Shown here: positions 1 through 10,300 of the stretch, piece by piece
Position numbering within the stretch: the first letter of the stretch is position 1
Layout of the letters: each line of letters opens with the position of its first letter
NCBI RefSeq assembly: GCF_000150955.2
Contig: NC_011681.1
Coordinates: 109,501-173,500 of the forward strand
Origin: Phaeodactylum tricornutum CCAP 1055/1
Lineage: Eukaryota; Bacillariophyta; Bacillariophyceae; Surirellales; Neidiaceae
DNA length: 64,000 nucleotides
Direction: 5' to 3'
Made by a program: the position numbers and the translations under genes
The notes under the pieces: model-generated
The model's database searches: none
What the model was told of the DNA's origin: nothing
What the model saw: the letters and a program-made list of their open reading frames with translations, nothing else

Positions 1-597
1 GCCAAGAATACATACGAGTGACCGTAAAACATGTGAGCCACAGATGTGGATAGCCAAGTCATCAGTAAAGGGGACAATCTCTTCCACGATCTGCAAAAGA
101 AGTTCGGCCAGTGACGGCAATTCCTCATTTACCAAGTCGAGCGGTGGGGCCTCGCGATGACTAGCCAAATCGATCTCAGAATGCGACGTAGCCGCCAACT
201 CTAAGATTGTCTGTAAAACGTGCGATCCATATCGGTGTGTTGATAAGTGAAGAGCATATCCCGTTGTTCCAAAGAGAAGCTTTCGAATCGCGATCTCCGA
301 ATGTGGCCCAGCAATATGAGCCAATACTTCGATAGCTTCGGCGGCTACTTCATCCCCCGCCAAAGATGCAATTTCATTGCGAATTTCGTCAATGGCAGAC
401 AATGCTGCAGCCAACATGTGGGGGTACTCTACGGTTTCTTCCGTATCGTTGGGCTGTGCGAGAAAAACGGTAATTTGGTCGAAGGCTGCGTGAAGATCCA
501 AAGGAAGTGAACGTAGGTATGCAATAGTATCGGCGTCTGGTCGACGGGGTCGATTGTATTCGCCTTCAACCTTTCCAACATCTTGTTTAACCGTCAT
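1..597 (-). CDS. NOP9-like Pumilio-repeat protein (5' part; cut by window edge)
   Basis: The reverse strand is open from an ATG at 597 to the window edge, giving 199 residues with no stop. The protein has helical Pumilio-type repeats, with segments of the form THRYGSHVLQTILELA (residues about 121-136) and AIHICGSHVLRSLVCILG near the edge. The recurring G/C-S-H-V-L signature is typical of the NOP9 branch of the Pumilio family. NOP9 proteins are nucleolar and bind pre-18S rRNA during 40S subunit maturation. An acidic linker (residues about 138-165) lies between repeats. The start is supported by the lack of an upstream in-frame extension. The C-terminal half is outside the window, so the NOP9 assignment rests on about a third of a usual protein; a different Pumilio protein is possible. 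Confidence 0.7.
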   Translation of the reverse strand, partial: MTVKQDVGKVEGEYNRPRRPDADTIAYLRSLPLDLHAAFDQITVFLAQPNDTEETVEYPHMLAAALSAIDEIRNEIASLAGDEVAAEAIEVLAHIAGPHSEIAIRKLLFGTTGYALHLSTHRYGSHVLQTILELAATSHSEIDLASHREAPPLDLVNEELPSLAELLLQIVEEIVPFTDDLAIHICGSHVLRSLVCILG

Positions 598-1879
598 GCG
601 TTACCTGTTCTAATCCAGCCGATTGCGTTTCAGATTTGCAAGTGATGCATGAAAGGAACACTCACTGTAAAACTACTTTTGACTTGACTGTGAATATTCT
701 TTGACTCTCTCTCGGTACCGTGTTCCGAACATGTTGGTTGGTGTTGCAGCTCGGTTCGATGCATTGCGCGTCTGTCTGTCGCAAGGTATGGCAATCCGTG
801 ACACTATCAAGTCTTGGGAACCGCTTTATCTCATCGAATTCGTAGCAAGCTTTTTGTCGACTTGTATTTGGAAGGGCACGCATATTGCTGTTGTTGATCA
901 GGTGGTCACTACCTCTCATCTTTGGTACCAACTAGCTAGAGTAATATTTCGCTCCGTAGCTGTACTTTGTTCGTCATCAACTCCCATTTTTACATTCGAT
1001 AAAGTAGATGATGGCCTCACCGAACTGTTTATCTTAATGTAAGAGAGGACCGACCCCCACCCCTACTTAGAAAATGTGACATTTCTGGTCTATCGCGTCG
1101 ACGACAGAACCTGACAGTGATTTACCGGTACGTTATTGACCTCTGTGCCAATGCAGTATGCCACACGATTCTTCTAGCTAGGCTTTTCCAAGGCAAGGAA
1201 GGAATACCGTCAGGCAACTATGATAGACTATTCATAGGCTAACGATCTCTGGGAATAGCGATAGCAATATCTTTTCGAGTAGAAATCGGCCCTTTTTTTG
1301 CTGAGCGGTCTCGCAAGATGGGGGCGAAGCGTCCCAAGATCAAACAAGAAATGACTCCACAAATCAATCTATATATGCAACGTTTCTCGACCGATTCATA
1401 GAAAGACTTCATCAGACTGTATGAAAAGGAATCGGGAAAGTCTATGCCAATGTTCGACATATTCTACAGGTAAACTGCGAACAATATTCAAAATTATGCT
1501 TGATGACTATTATAATCAAAGGTACCAGCCGAAGCAGGCAAGATACGTTTGCAGTACAGCAAAGTCCGATTTGTCTAGTAGGTCTTTTTGCTACAGCAGT
1601 CAAGATCGTGCCAAATCGGTTAATATTAACTGTAAATCACTAGAGTCGAAAGGAAGATGAGTCAAAATATTCCTTTTAATTAAGCACAGGGCCAAATGTC
1701 TCTTTTAACTTATGATCGCATATCCACGACCACGTGCAAAATAATGACCTTTAAATTCAATACTCCCTACCAATATTCCTCCTTCCTATTTGTCGAATCC
1801 CATATCTCATCACCTTTCCCACAGATTGCGTAATTTTGATGCAGACAGCTTTTTGTTGTCCAGTAGAAATCCGAACACC
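598..1879. other. Intergenic: divergent upstream region of the NOP9-like gene and the first Pro-Ser protein
   Basis: This 1.28 kb shows no gene I can support; the open frames are short, mostly lack ATG and have no recognisable domains. It holds copies of the recurrent ACTGTRAA motif near 664, 687 and 1629. The first two lie 65-90 bases upstream of the NOP9-like start. Confidence 0.5.
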
Positions 1880-2979
1880 ATGCGCACCCAAGGCAGCAAA
1901 CACTCGCATGCCTTTGTGCTGTTCCTTTGCGCAGTTTGTGGCTTGGTGCAAGCCGCTTCAGCCGTGGGAGCTGACTTCTTTGGGTTAAGCTGTGGAAATG
2001 GAAACTCCGGTTGCGCGCGAGGGCGATGCAATCATGATGCCATCTGTACGCCATGTCTGCAGTCTTCCTGCGAGACAGCCTTTGCCTGCTCCCTAGACGG
2101 CAAATATACAATATGCCAGCATTCAGAACCGCACAAGTATTTTCTGAGGGGCGGGGTGGAAACCGTGAATCGAGGAAGCAGCTTATTGGCAGGAATATGC
2201 ACCAAGAACTGCGCCTGCGAACTCGGACACTGCAATTCTCACATTGACTGTGAAGGGAATGCCATTTGTCAAGGCGGTATATTGGAGGCAACCTACAGTC
2301 CAGATTCGACGAGTACTTGTATTGGTACTTGTAGTGACATCGGCCACAAGAATCCAATAACAACAGGCTGCCCAAGCGGTCGCTGCAGTTCTGACGACAA
2401 TTGTGCCATTGGCATCGAACAATGCGAAATGATCAATGTAGTAGAGCCATGCTCAGGAAGTTGTACTAAGCGAGATGAGACAAAAAGGCGAGAGCTGTCT
2501 CCAACGGATCCCAGCGTACACCCTAGTACACTACCGAGTGTTCAGCCTTCGTCGAAGCCGTCGCGTAAACCGAGCTCTGTACCCAGTAATGAGCCGAGTC
2601 AGCAACCATCCGCTGCTCCATCGAGTATACCGAGTGTACTCCCAAGCCGAAATCCAAGCGACAGGCCATCGTCTGCACCGTCCGGTGATCCGACCTCGGT
2701 ACCTACTGGGTCCCCCAGTAAAAGACCTAGTTCGCAGCCCTCGCCCACTCCATCGAATACACCCAGCGTCGTCCCGAGCGAGAAGCCTAGTACAGCTCCT
2801 AGCGAGAAACCTAGTACACAGCCAACAAAAGCTCCCTCTACTATCCCAAGTCTAGTACCAAGCAAGCGTCCCAGTGAAAGACCGAGCAACACACCAAGCG
2901 AAGAGCCATCCCCGGTCCCGACGAATAGACCGAGTGCAGGACCCAGTGACACACCAAGTCTTCCTCCGTCGTTTGCTCC
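1836..2979 (+). repeat. Near-identical duplicated block, copy 1
   Basis: This 1144-bp block matches 6204-7347 at a constant offset of 4368 bases. I find only four substitutions: copy-1 positions 2521, 2712, 2899 and 2968, three of which change the amino acid. The match begins 44 bases before the ATG and ends abruptly inside the Pro-Ser region. Confidence 0.92.
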
Positions 2980-5455
2980 ATCAACAGATCCGACAACTGC
3001 CACTACAGAAATTCCAAGTAGTGGACCAAGCTTCCAGCCCTCCAAAAATCCAAGCACATCACCCAGTGTGCTTCCAACCAGTTTCCCGAGCCGCGACCCA
3101 AGCGTAGAGCCGTCAGCAACTCCGTCGGCCATTCCGACCTCATCCCCGAGCAGCGTATCGACTACCACCCCAACGGCTGCGTCATCGGATTCTCCAAGCT
3201 CTGTACCAAACGAGATCGCAAGCTCCCTTCCAAACTCAATTCAAAGCGAACTGCCGTCCTCAGCCCCTTTCACTAAAACGTCTGCAGAGCCATCGCAGTC
3301 TCCGATGGCTCAGAGTATACGGTTGTCCTTTGAACCGTCGGATGTTCCCAGTTCTGTACCAAGTGAGACATCAAGCTCCTTACCGAGCACAAGTCAAAGT
3401 AAGCTGCCGTCCTCAGCCCCTTTCACTGTAACGGGGGCGGTTCCATCGCAGTCTCCGACAATGGCACAGAGTGTAGAATCATCCTTTGAACCGTCAGATG
3501 TTCCCAGTTCTGTACCAAGTGAGATAGCAAGCTCCTTACCAAGCACAAGTCAAAGCAAGCTGCCGTCCTCAGCCCCTTTCACCGTAACGGGGGCGGTTCC
3601 ATCGCAGTCTCCGACAATGGCACAAAGTGTAGAATCATCCTTTGAACCGTCAGATGTTCCTACTTCTGTACCAAGTGAGATAGCAAGCTCCTTACCAAGC
3701 ACAAGTCAAAGCAAGCTGCCGTCCTCAGCCCCATTTTCTATTTCCCTAGAGGTTCCATCACAAAGTCCGGTCGCGATTATAAGTCTCGTGCCTTCTGGTC
3801 TCCCATCAATAACGCCGAGTCTTCATCCAAGCCATGAACCCACTTTGGTACCGTCGGCGCTTCCCAGCTTTTCTCCAAGCGCGACACCTAGTGAGGTTCC
3901 TAGTACACTCCCGTCTGGTCATCCGTCGACTGGACCGAGTCTTGGTCCAAGCAAAGCTCCTAGTGGAAATCCCACCTCTGGACCGTCTCATCAGCCCAGC
4001 ACTCTGCCGAGCACAATGCCGAGCGTAGCGCCAAGTCTCGTCCCGTCGAGTCTCCCATCAACAATGCCGAGTCTTTTTCCAAGCTATGAACCCACTTTGG
4101 TGCCGTCGGCGCTTCCCAGCTTTTCTCCAAGCGCGACACCTAGTGAGGTTCCTAGTACACTCCCGTCTAGTCATCCGTCGACTGGACCAAGTCTTGGTCC
4201 AAGCAAAGCTCCTAGTGGAAATCCCACCTCTGGACCGTCTCATCAGCCCAGCACTCTGCCGAGCGTGGCGCCAAGTCTCGTCCCGTCGAGTCTCTCATCA
4301 GCAGTACCGAGTCTTCATTCAAGTGAAGTACCTAGCCAAGAACCCACTTTGGTGCCGTCGGCGCTTCCCAGCTTTCCTCCAAGCGCGACACCTAGTGAGG
4401 CTCCTAGTACACTGCCGTCTGGTCATACGTCGACTGGACCAAGTCTTGGTCCCAGCAAAGCTCCTAGTGGAAATCCTACCTCGGGACCGTCTCCTCAGCC
4501 TAGCTCTTTTCCAAGCACCATTCCAAGTGATATTTCCAGTAAACCATTGAGTGATGTACCGTCCAAATCACCAAGTGTCGGTTCCATCAAAGAACCTACC
4601 CCAGACCCCTTTCCAGGATCAACAATGCTTCCTAGTACTTCCCCCACTCGAAGGCCAACAGTGTCGCCCAGCGAACCGCCATCAAGACCACCGCTCAGTG
4701 TCCCAAATGTAAGTCCACCCCAGACGCCCATTCTTCAACCATCACCAGTAACGTTGGTTCTCCCAACCTCTGTCCCAAACCAGTTCCTCCCCACCATACC
4801 TATCGCTTCTCCCAGCCAAGGGCCTTCTCTGCGTCCAGTACTGCCACTCTCCTTTGACTGTTCTCTCAAAAGCAGCGGATCACGAAGATCTTGCTCGTTA
4901 GACGGTGATTGTACAGGAGTCGGACGTGTGTGTACGGGATACAACCCAACACAAGGTGCTTGTTCTGGACAATGCGCCAAGATCTGGTGTGGAGTAGGTC
5001 GCTGTTCTGAGTCTAAGGACTGCTCCTGGGGTCAAAAATGCGCGAACGGCGACGCCAGGACTGCTTGCTCTGGAAAGTGCCAAAATACATTTGCTTTTCG
5101 TCGCCCCTCATACAATGGATTCGATTTTCGCCGCATTGTCTTACCGTCATTTGGAAGAAGTCCGACCGGACCGGCCCCTTCTGGCAAGAAACATAACCGA
5201 CAGCGCAAGAAAGCCTCAAAGGCTGCCAAGAATCGGAAGAAGAGCAAATCTAGTTCCGCCTCCACCGTTTCGACTTCGTCCTCTAGCCAAGCACAAAAAG
5301 CACTGGCACTACAAAGCGCTTCGGCTGCCACGGTGAGAACAAAACGGCAATCTCGAACGAATCCGAAGAAATGGAAATTGACAAGAATGTCTAAACCGAA
5401 GGCCAGCAAACTCACTGTCAAAGCCCGCAAAGGCAGAAAATCTGAACGAACCTAA
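1880..5455 (+). CDS. Secreted Pro-Ser-repeat surface protein, paralog 1
   Basis: This 1191-residue protein starts at the ATG at 1880; the frame is open further upstream but has no earlier ATG. Residues 1-26 are a clear signal peptide (basic start, hydrophobic run, small residues before the predicted cut). Residues about 30-200 hold many cysteines in repeated C-x2-GRC-x4-DC type modules. Residues about 205-990 are PSxxPSxxPS repeats, likely extended and O-glycosylated. They include three 156-bp and nearly three 252-bp tandem units. Residues about 992-1072 are a second Cys-rich block, followed by a basic Lys/Ser-rich tail to the end. Such Pro/Ser-rich proteins are known as cell-surface, adhesive or wall-associated proteins in diatoms and other stramenopiles; the exact role is unknown. 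I see no transmembrane segment or GPI signal. The next gene is a tandem paralog. Confidence 0.85.
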   Translation: MRTQGSKHSHAFVLFLCAVCGLVQAASAVGADFFGLSCGNGNSGCARGRCNHDAICTPCLQSSCETAFACSLDGKYTICQHSEPHKYFLRGGVETVNRGSSLLAGICTKNCACELGHCNSHIDCEGNAICQGGILEATYSPDSTSTCIGTCSDIGHKNPITTGCPSGRCSSDDNCAIGIEQCEMINVVEPCSGSCTKRDETKRRELSPTDPSVHPSTLPSVQPSSKPSRKPSSVPSNEPSQQPSAAPSSIPSVLPSRNPSDRPSSAPSGDPTSVPTGSPSKRPSSQPSPTPSNTPSVVPSEKPSTAPSEKPSTQPTKAPSTIPSLVPSKRPSERPSNTPSEEPSPVPTNRPSAGPSDTPSLPPSFAPSTDPTTATTEIPSSGPSFQPSKNPSTSPSVLPTSFPSRDPSVEPSATPSAIPTSSPSSVSTTTPTAASSDSPSSVPNEIASSLPNSIQSELPSSAPFTKTSAEPSQSPMAQSIRLSFEPSDVPSSVPSETSSSLPSTSQSKLPSSAPFTVTGAVPSQSPTMAQSVESSFEPSDVPSSVPSEIASSLPSTSQSKLPSSAPFTVTGAVPSQSPTMAQSVESSFEPSDVPTSVPSEIASSLPSTSQSKLPSSAPFSISLEVPSQSPVAIISLVPSGLPSITPSLHPSHEPTLVPSALPSFSPSATPSEVPSTLPSGHPSTGPSLGPSKAPSGNPTSGPSHQPSTLPSTMPSVAPSLVPSSLPSTMPSLFPSYEPTLVPSALPSFSPSATPSEVPSTLPSSHPSTGPSLGPSKAPSGNPTSGPSHQPSTLPSVAPSLVPSSLSSAVPSLHSSEVPSQEPTLVPSALPSFPPSATPSEAPSTLPSGHTSTGPSLGPSKAPSGNPTSGPSPQPSSFPSTIPSDISSKPLSDVPSKSPSVGSIKEPTPDPFPGSTMLPSTSPTRRPTVSPSEPPSRPPLSVPNVSPPQTPILQPSPVTLVLPTSVPNQFLPTIPIASPSQGPSLRPVLPLSFDCSLKSSGSRRSCSLDGDCTGVGRVCTGYNPTQGACSGQCAKIWCGVGRCSESKDCSWGQKCANGDARTACSGKCQNTFAFRRPSYNGFDFRRIVLPSFGRSPTGPAPSGKKHNRQRKKASKAAKNRKKSKSSSASTVSTSSSSQAQKALALQSASAATVRTKRQSRTNPKKWKLTRMSKPKASKLTVKARKGRKSERT
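3326..3756 (+). repeat. Tandem repeat, 156-bp unit, about 2.8 copies
   Basis: Units begin at 3326, 3482 and 3638, exactly 156 bases apart, each coding 52 residues that start around SFEPSDVPSSVPSE. The copies differ by only a few bases, so they expanded recently. The unit is a multiple of three and keeps the reading frame. Confidence 0.9.
3836..4500 (+). repeat. Tandem repeat, 252-bp unit, about 2.6 copies
   Basis: Units begin at 3836, 4088 and 4340, exactly 252 bases apart, each coding 84 residues that begin EPTLVPSALPSF. Copies are near identical over most of the unit, with small in-frame length differences toward the end of each. Confidence 0.9.
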
Positions 5456-6203
5456 AGACACCGGACCATTTCATAAAGCTCGGTGGATCGATACCACCAA
5501 TCTCATGCATGGAAAGTACAGAGGTCGCGTTGATTCTGTGGTTGGGGAGTCAAAAGATGTTGTTTGGCCATGAATGATCAAAGCAAAATCAAACTCACGG
5601 CGTCACTGGATGTTAATATTTTTCTTTGGAAATACAAATTAGAATACCAATAGTCGCGCACTATCCTTTTTTGCTGTTAGAGCGAAGCAAGCCCAAGGTG
5701 ACTGTGATGCATTATGGTTGGAAGAAATGAATATATTTATTTCGTATCGCCTGTGACAACTCATTACCGAAAAGACCTGTCGAAGCAACGACAAGAAGAC
5801 GTCAGAGTTTACAAAGAAACGAAAAATATATTCGGGATTTCGAAGGAATTGTAACACAAGGCGTGAATGTAAAGATCCTTCAGTATTAAGTAACAACGAT
5901 ACAAAGCTAGTTCAATTGTCGTAAATCCTAGCATTTAATAATTGGAGGCTCCATCTTCGACGAACAAAACGTATTTATCTTTGAAAGAGTAAAACAATTA
6001 TATTGAATTGGGACGAAACACCTCAGAGCTTTTAATCCTCGATAGGCAAACAAAGGGCCCAATGACTGTTCAATATATTAAAAAATTACGTGACTATCAA
6101 CAAATGACCATTAAAAACACCCTGTCAATACTCTTACAGCGAACCTCAAAAGCTGGCATGCTCATTCATATCGGAAAAGCTTTTTACACATATTAGTGGA
6201 ATC
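5456..6203. other. Intergenic between the two Pro-Ser genes
   Basis: About 750 AT-rich bases with no gene I can support. This region does not resemble the sequence upstream of the first paralog, so the duplicated block does not include the promoters. I saw no ACTGTRAA copy here. Confidence 0.5.
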
Positions 6204-7347
6204 TTGATGCAGACAGCTTTTTGTTGTCCAGTAGAAATCCGAACACCATGCGCACCCAAGGCAGCAAACACTCGCATGCCTTTGTGCTGTTCCTTTGCGC
6301 AGTTTGTGGCTTGGTGCAAGCCGCTTCAGCCGTGGGAGCTGACTTCTTTGGGTTAAGCTGTGGAAATGGAAACTCCGGTTGCGCGCGAGGGCGATGCAAT
6401 CATGATGCCATCTGTACGCCATGTCTGCAGTCTTCCTGCGAGACAGCCTTTGCCTGCTCCCTAGACGGCAAATATACAATATGCCAGCATTCAGAACCGC
6501 ACAAGTATTTTCTGAGGGGCGGGGTGGAAACCGTGAATCGAGGAAGCAGCTTATTGGCAGGAATATGCACCAAGAACTGCGCCTGCGAACTCGGACACTG
6601 CAATTCTCACATTGACTGTGAAGGGAATGCCATTTGTCAAGGCGGTATATTGGAGGCAACCTACAGTCCAGATTCGACGAGTACTTGTATTGGTACTTGT
6701 AGTGACATCGGCCACAAGAATCCAATAACAACAGGCTGCCCAAGCGGTCGCTGCAGTTCTGACGACAATTGTGCCATTGGCATCGAACAATGCGAAATGA
6801 TCAATGTAGTAGAGCCATGCTCAGGAAGTTGTACTAAGCGAGATGAGACAAAAAGGCGAGAGCTGTCTCCAACGGATCCCAGCGTACAACCTAGTACACT
6901 ACCGAGTGTTCAGCCTTCGTCGAAGCCGTCGCGTAAACCGAGCTCTGTACCCAGTAATGAGCCGAGTCAGCAACCATCCGCTGCTCCATCGAGTATACCG
7001 AGTGTACTCCCAAGCCGAAATCCAAGCGACAGGCCATCGTCTGCACCGTCCGGTGATCCGACCTCGGTACCTACTGGGTTCCCCAGTAAAAGACCTAGTT
7101 CGCAGCCCTCGCCCACTCCATCGAATACACCCAGCGTCGTCCCGAGCGAGAAGCCTAGTACAGCTCCTAGCGAGAAACCTAGTACACAGCCAACAAAAGC
7201 TCCCTCTACTATCCCAAGTCTAGTACCAAGCAAGCGTCCCAGTGAAAGACCGAGCAACACACCAAGGGAAGAGCCATCCCCGGTCCCGACGAATAGACCG
7301 AGTGCAGGACCCAGTGACACACCAAGTCTTCCTCCATCGTTTGCTCC
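6204..7347 (+). repeat. Near-identical duplicated block, copy 2
   Basis: Counterpart of 1836-2979, with four differences in 1144 bases. It covers 44 bases of leader, the signal peptide, all N-terminal Cys-rich modules and the first Pro-Ser stretch. Divergence starts exactly where the 123-bp array begins. Confidence 0.92.
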
Positions 7348-10300
7348 GGGATCGACCCCTAGTGCGCTTCCCAGCGCACAGCCCTCGACCACTCCGGCAG
7401 CCACCGTCCCGACTTTGGTTCCCAGTACACAACCGAGTGCCCAGCCGTCAGCGCCCACGACCGTAGCTCCGGGATCGACCCCTAGTGCGCTTCCCAGCGC
7501 ACAGCCCTCGACCACTCCGGCAGCCACCGTCCCGACTTTGGTTCCCAGTACACAACCGAGTGCCCAGCCGTCAGCGCCCACGACCGTAGCTCCGGGATCG
7601 ACCCCTAGTGCGCTTCCCAGCGCACAGCCCTCGACCACTCCGGCAGCCACCGTCCCGACTTTGGTTCCCAGTACACAACCGAGTGCCCAGCCGTCAGCGC
7701 CCACGACCGTAGCTCCGGGATCGACCCCTAGTGCGCTTCCCAGCGCACAGCCCTCGACCACTCCGGCAGCCACCGTCCCGACTTTGGTTCCCAGTACACA
7801 ACCGAGTGCCCAGCCGTCAGCGCCCACGACCGTAGCTCCGGGATCGACCCCTAGTACGCTTCCCAGCGCACAGCCCTCGACCACTCCGGCAGCCACCGTC
7901 CCGACTTTGGTTCCCAGTACACAACCGAGTGCCCAGCCGTCAGCGCCCACGACCGTAGCTCCGGGATCGACCCCTAGTGCGCTTCCCAGCGCACAGCCCT
8001 CGACCACTCCGGCAGCCACCGTCCCGACTTTGGTTCCCAGTACACAACCGAGTGCCCAGCCGTCAGCGCCCACGACCGTAGCTCCGGGATCGACCCCTAG
8101 TGCGCTTCCCAGCGCACAGCCCTCAACCACTCCGGCAGCCACCGTCCCGACTTTGGTTCCCAGTACACAACCGAGTGCCCAGCCGTCAGCGCCCACGACC
8201 GTAGCTCCGGGATCGACCCCTAGTGCGCTTCCCAGCGCACAGCCCTCGACCACTCCGGCAGCCACCGTCCCGACTTTGGTTCCCAGTACACAACCGAGTG
8301 CCCAGCCGTCAGCGCCCACGACCGTAGCTCCGGGATCGACCCCTAGTACGCTTCCCAGCGCACAGCCCTCGACCACTCCGGCAGCCACCGTCCCGACTTT
8401 GGTTCCCAGTACACAACCGAGTGCCCAGCCGTCAGCGCCCACGACCGTAGCTCCGGGATCGACCCCTAGTGCGCTTCCCAGCGCACAGCCCTCGACCACT
8501 CCGGCAGCCACCGTCCCGACTTTGGTTCCCAGTACACAACCGAGTGCCCAGCCGTCAGCGCCCACGACCGTAGCTCCGGGATCGACCCCTAGTGCGCTTC
8601 CCAGCGCACAGCCCTCAACCACTCCGGCAGCCACCGTCCCGACTTTGGTTCCCAGTACACAACCGAGTGCCCAGCCGTCAGCGCCCACGACCGTAGCTCC
8701 GGGATCGACCCCTAGTACGCTTCCCAGCGCACAGCCCTCGACCACTCCGGCAGCCACCGTCCCGACTTTGGTTCCCAGTACACAACCGAGTGCCCAGCCG
8801 TCAGCGCCCACGACCGTAGCTCCGGGATCGACCCCTAGTGCGCTTCCCAGCGCACAGCCCTCGACCACTCCGGCAGCCACCGTCCCGACTTTGGTTCCCA
8901 GTACACAACCGAGTGCCCAGCCGTCAGCGCCCACGACCGTAGCTCCGGGATCGACCCCTAGTGCGCTTCCCAGCGCACAGCCCTCAACCACTCCGGCAGC
9001 CACCGTCCCGACTTTGGTTCCCAGTACACAACCGAGTGCCCAGCCGTCAGCGCCCACGACCGTAGCTCCGGGATCGACCCCTAGTGCGCTTCCCAGCGCA
9101 CAGCCCTCGACCACTCCGGCAGCCACCGTCCCGACTTTGGTTCCCAGTACACAACCGAGTGCCCAGCCGTCAGCGCCCACGACCGTAGCTCCGGGATCGA
9201 CCCCTAGTGCGCTTCCCAGCGCACAGCCCTCGACCACTCCGGCAGCCACCGTCCCGACTTTGGTTCCCAGTACACAACCGAGTGCCCAGCCGTCAGCGCC
9301 CACGACCGTAGCTCCGGGATCGACCCCTAGTGCGCTTCCCAGCGCACAGCCCTCGACCACTCCGGCAGCCACCGTCCCGACTTTGGTTCCCAGTACACAA
9401 CCGAGTGCCCAGCCGTCAGCGCCCACGACCGTAGCTCCGGGATCGACCCCTAGTACGCTTCCCAGCGCACAGCCCTCGACCACTCCGGCAGCCACCGTCC
9501 CGACTTTGGTTCCCAGTACACAACCGAGTGCCCAGCCGTCAGCGCCCACGACCGTAGCTCCGGGATCGACCCCTAGTGCGCTTCCCAGCGCACAGCCCTC
9601 GACCACTCCGGCAGCCACCGTCCCGACTTTGGTTCCCAGTACACAACCGAGTGCCCAGCCGTCAGCGCCCACGACCGTAGCTCCGGGATCGACCCCTAGT
9701 GCGCTTCCCAGCGCACAGCCCTCGACCACTCCGGCAGCCACCGTCCCGACTTTGGTTCCCAGTACACAACCGAGTGCCCAGCCGTCAGCGCCCACGACCG
9801 TAGCTCCGGGATCGACCCCTAGTGCGCTTCCCAGCGCACAGCCCTCGACCACTCCGGCAGCCACCGTCCCGACTTTGGTTCCCAGTACACAACCGAGTGC
9901 CCAGCCGTCAGCGCCCACGACCGTAGCTCCGGGATCGACCCCTAGTGCGCTTCCCAGCGCACAGCCCTCGACCACTCCGGCAGCCACCGTCCCGACTTTG
10001 GTTCCCAGTACACAACCGAGTGCCCAGCCGTCAGCGCCCACGACCGTAGCTCCGGGATCGACCCCTAGTGCGCTTCCCAGCGCACAGCCCTCGACCACTC
10101 CGGCAGCCACCGTCCCGACTTTGGTTCCCAGTACACAACCGAGTGCCCAGCCGTCAGCGCCCACGACCGTAGCTCCGGGATCGACCCCTAGTGCGCTTCC
10201 CAGCGCACAGCCCTCGACCACTCCGGCAGCCACCGTCCCGACTTTGGTTCCCAGTACACAACCGAGTGCCCAGCCGTCAGCGCCCACGACCGTAGCTCCG

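Noticed and set aside
701-1042. A 113-codon plus-strand frame
   Set aside because: It starts at TTG, has no domain likeness, and lies in the upstream region of the NOP9-like gene. An internal ATG gives about 100 residues, but I cannot support it.
2599-3168. Minus-strand frames opposite the Pro-Ser region of paralog 1
   Set aside because: Same cause as above; Pro-Ser codons read backward as Gly, Leu, Ala, Val without stops.
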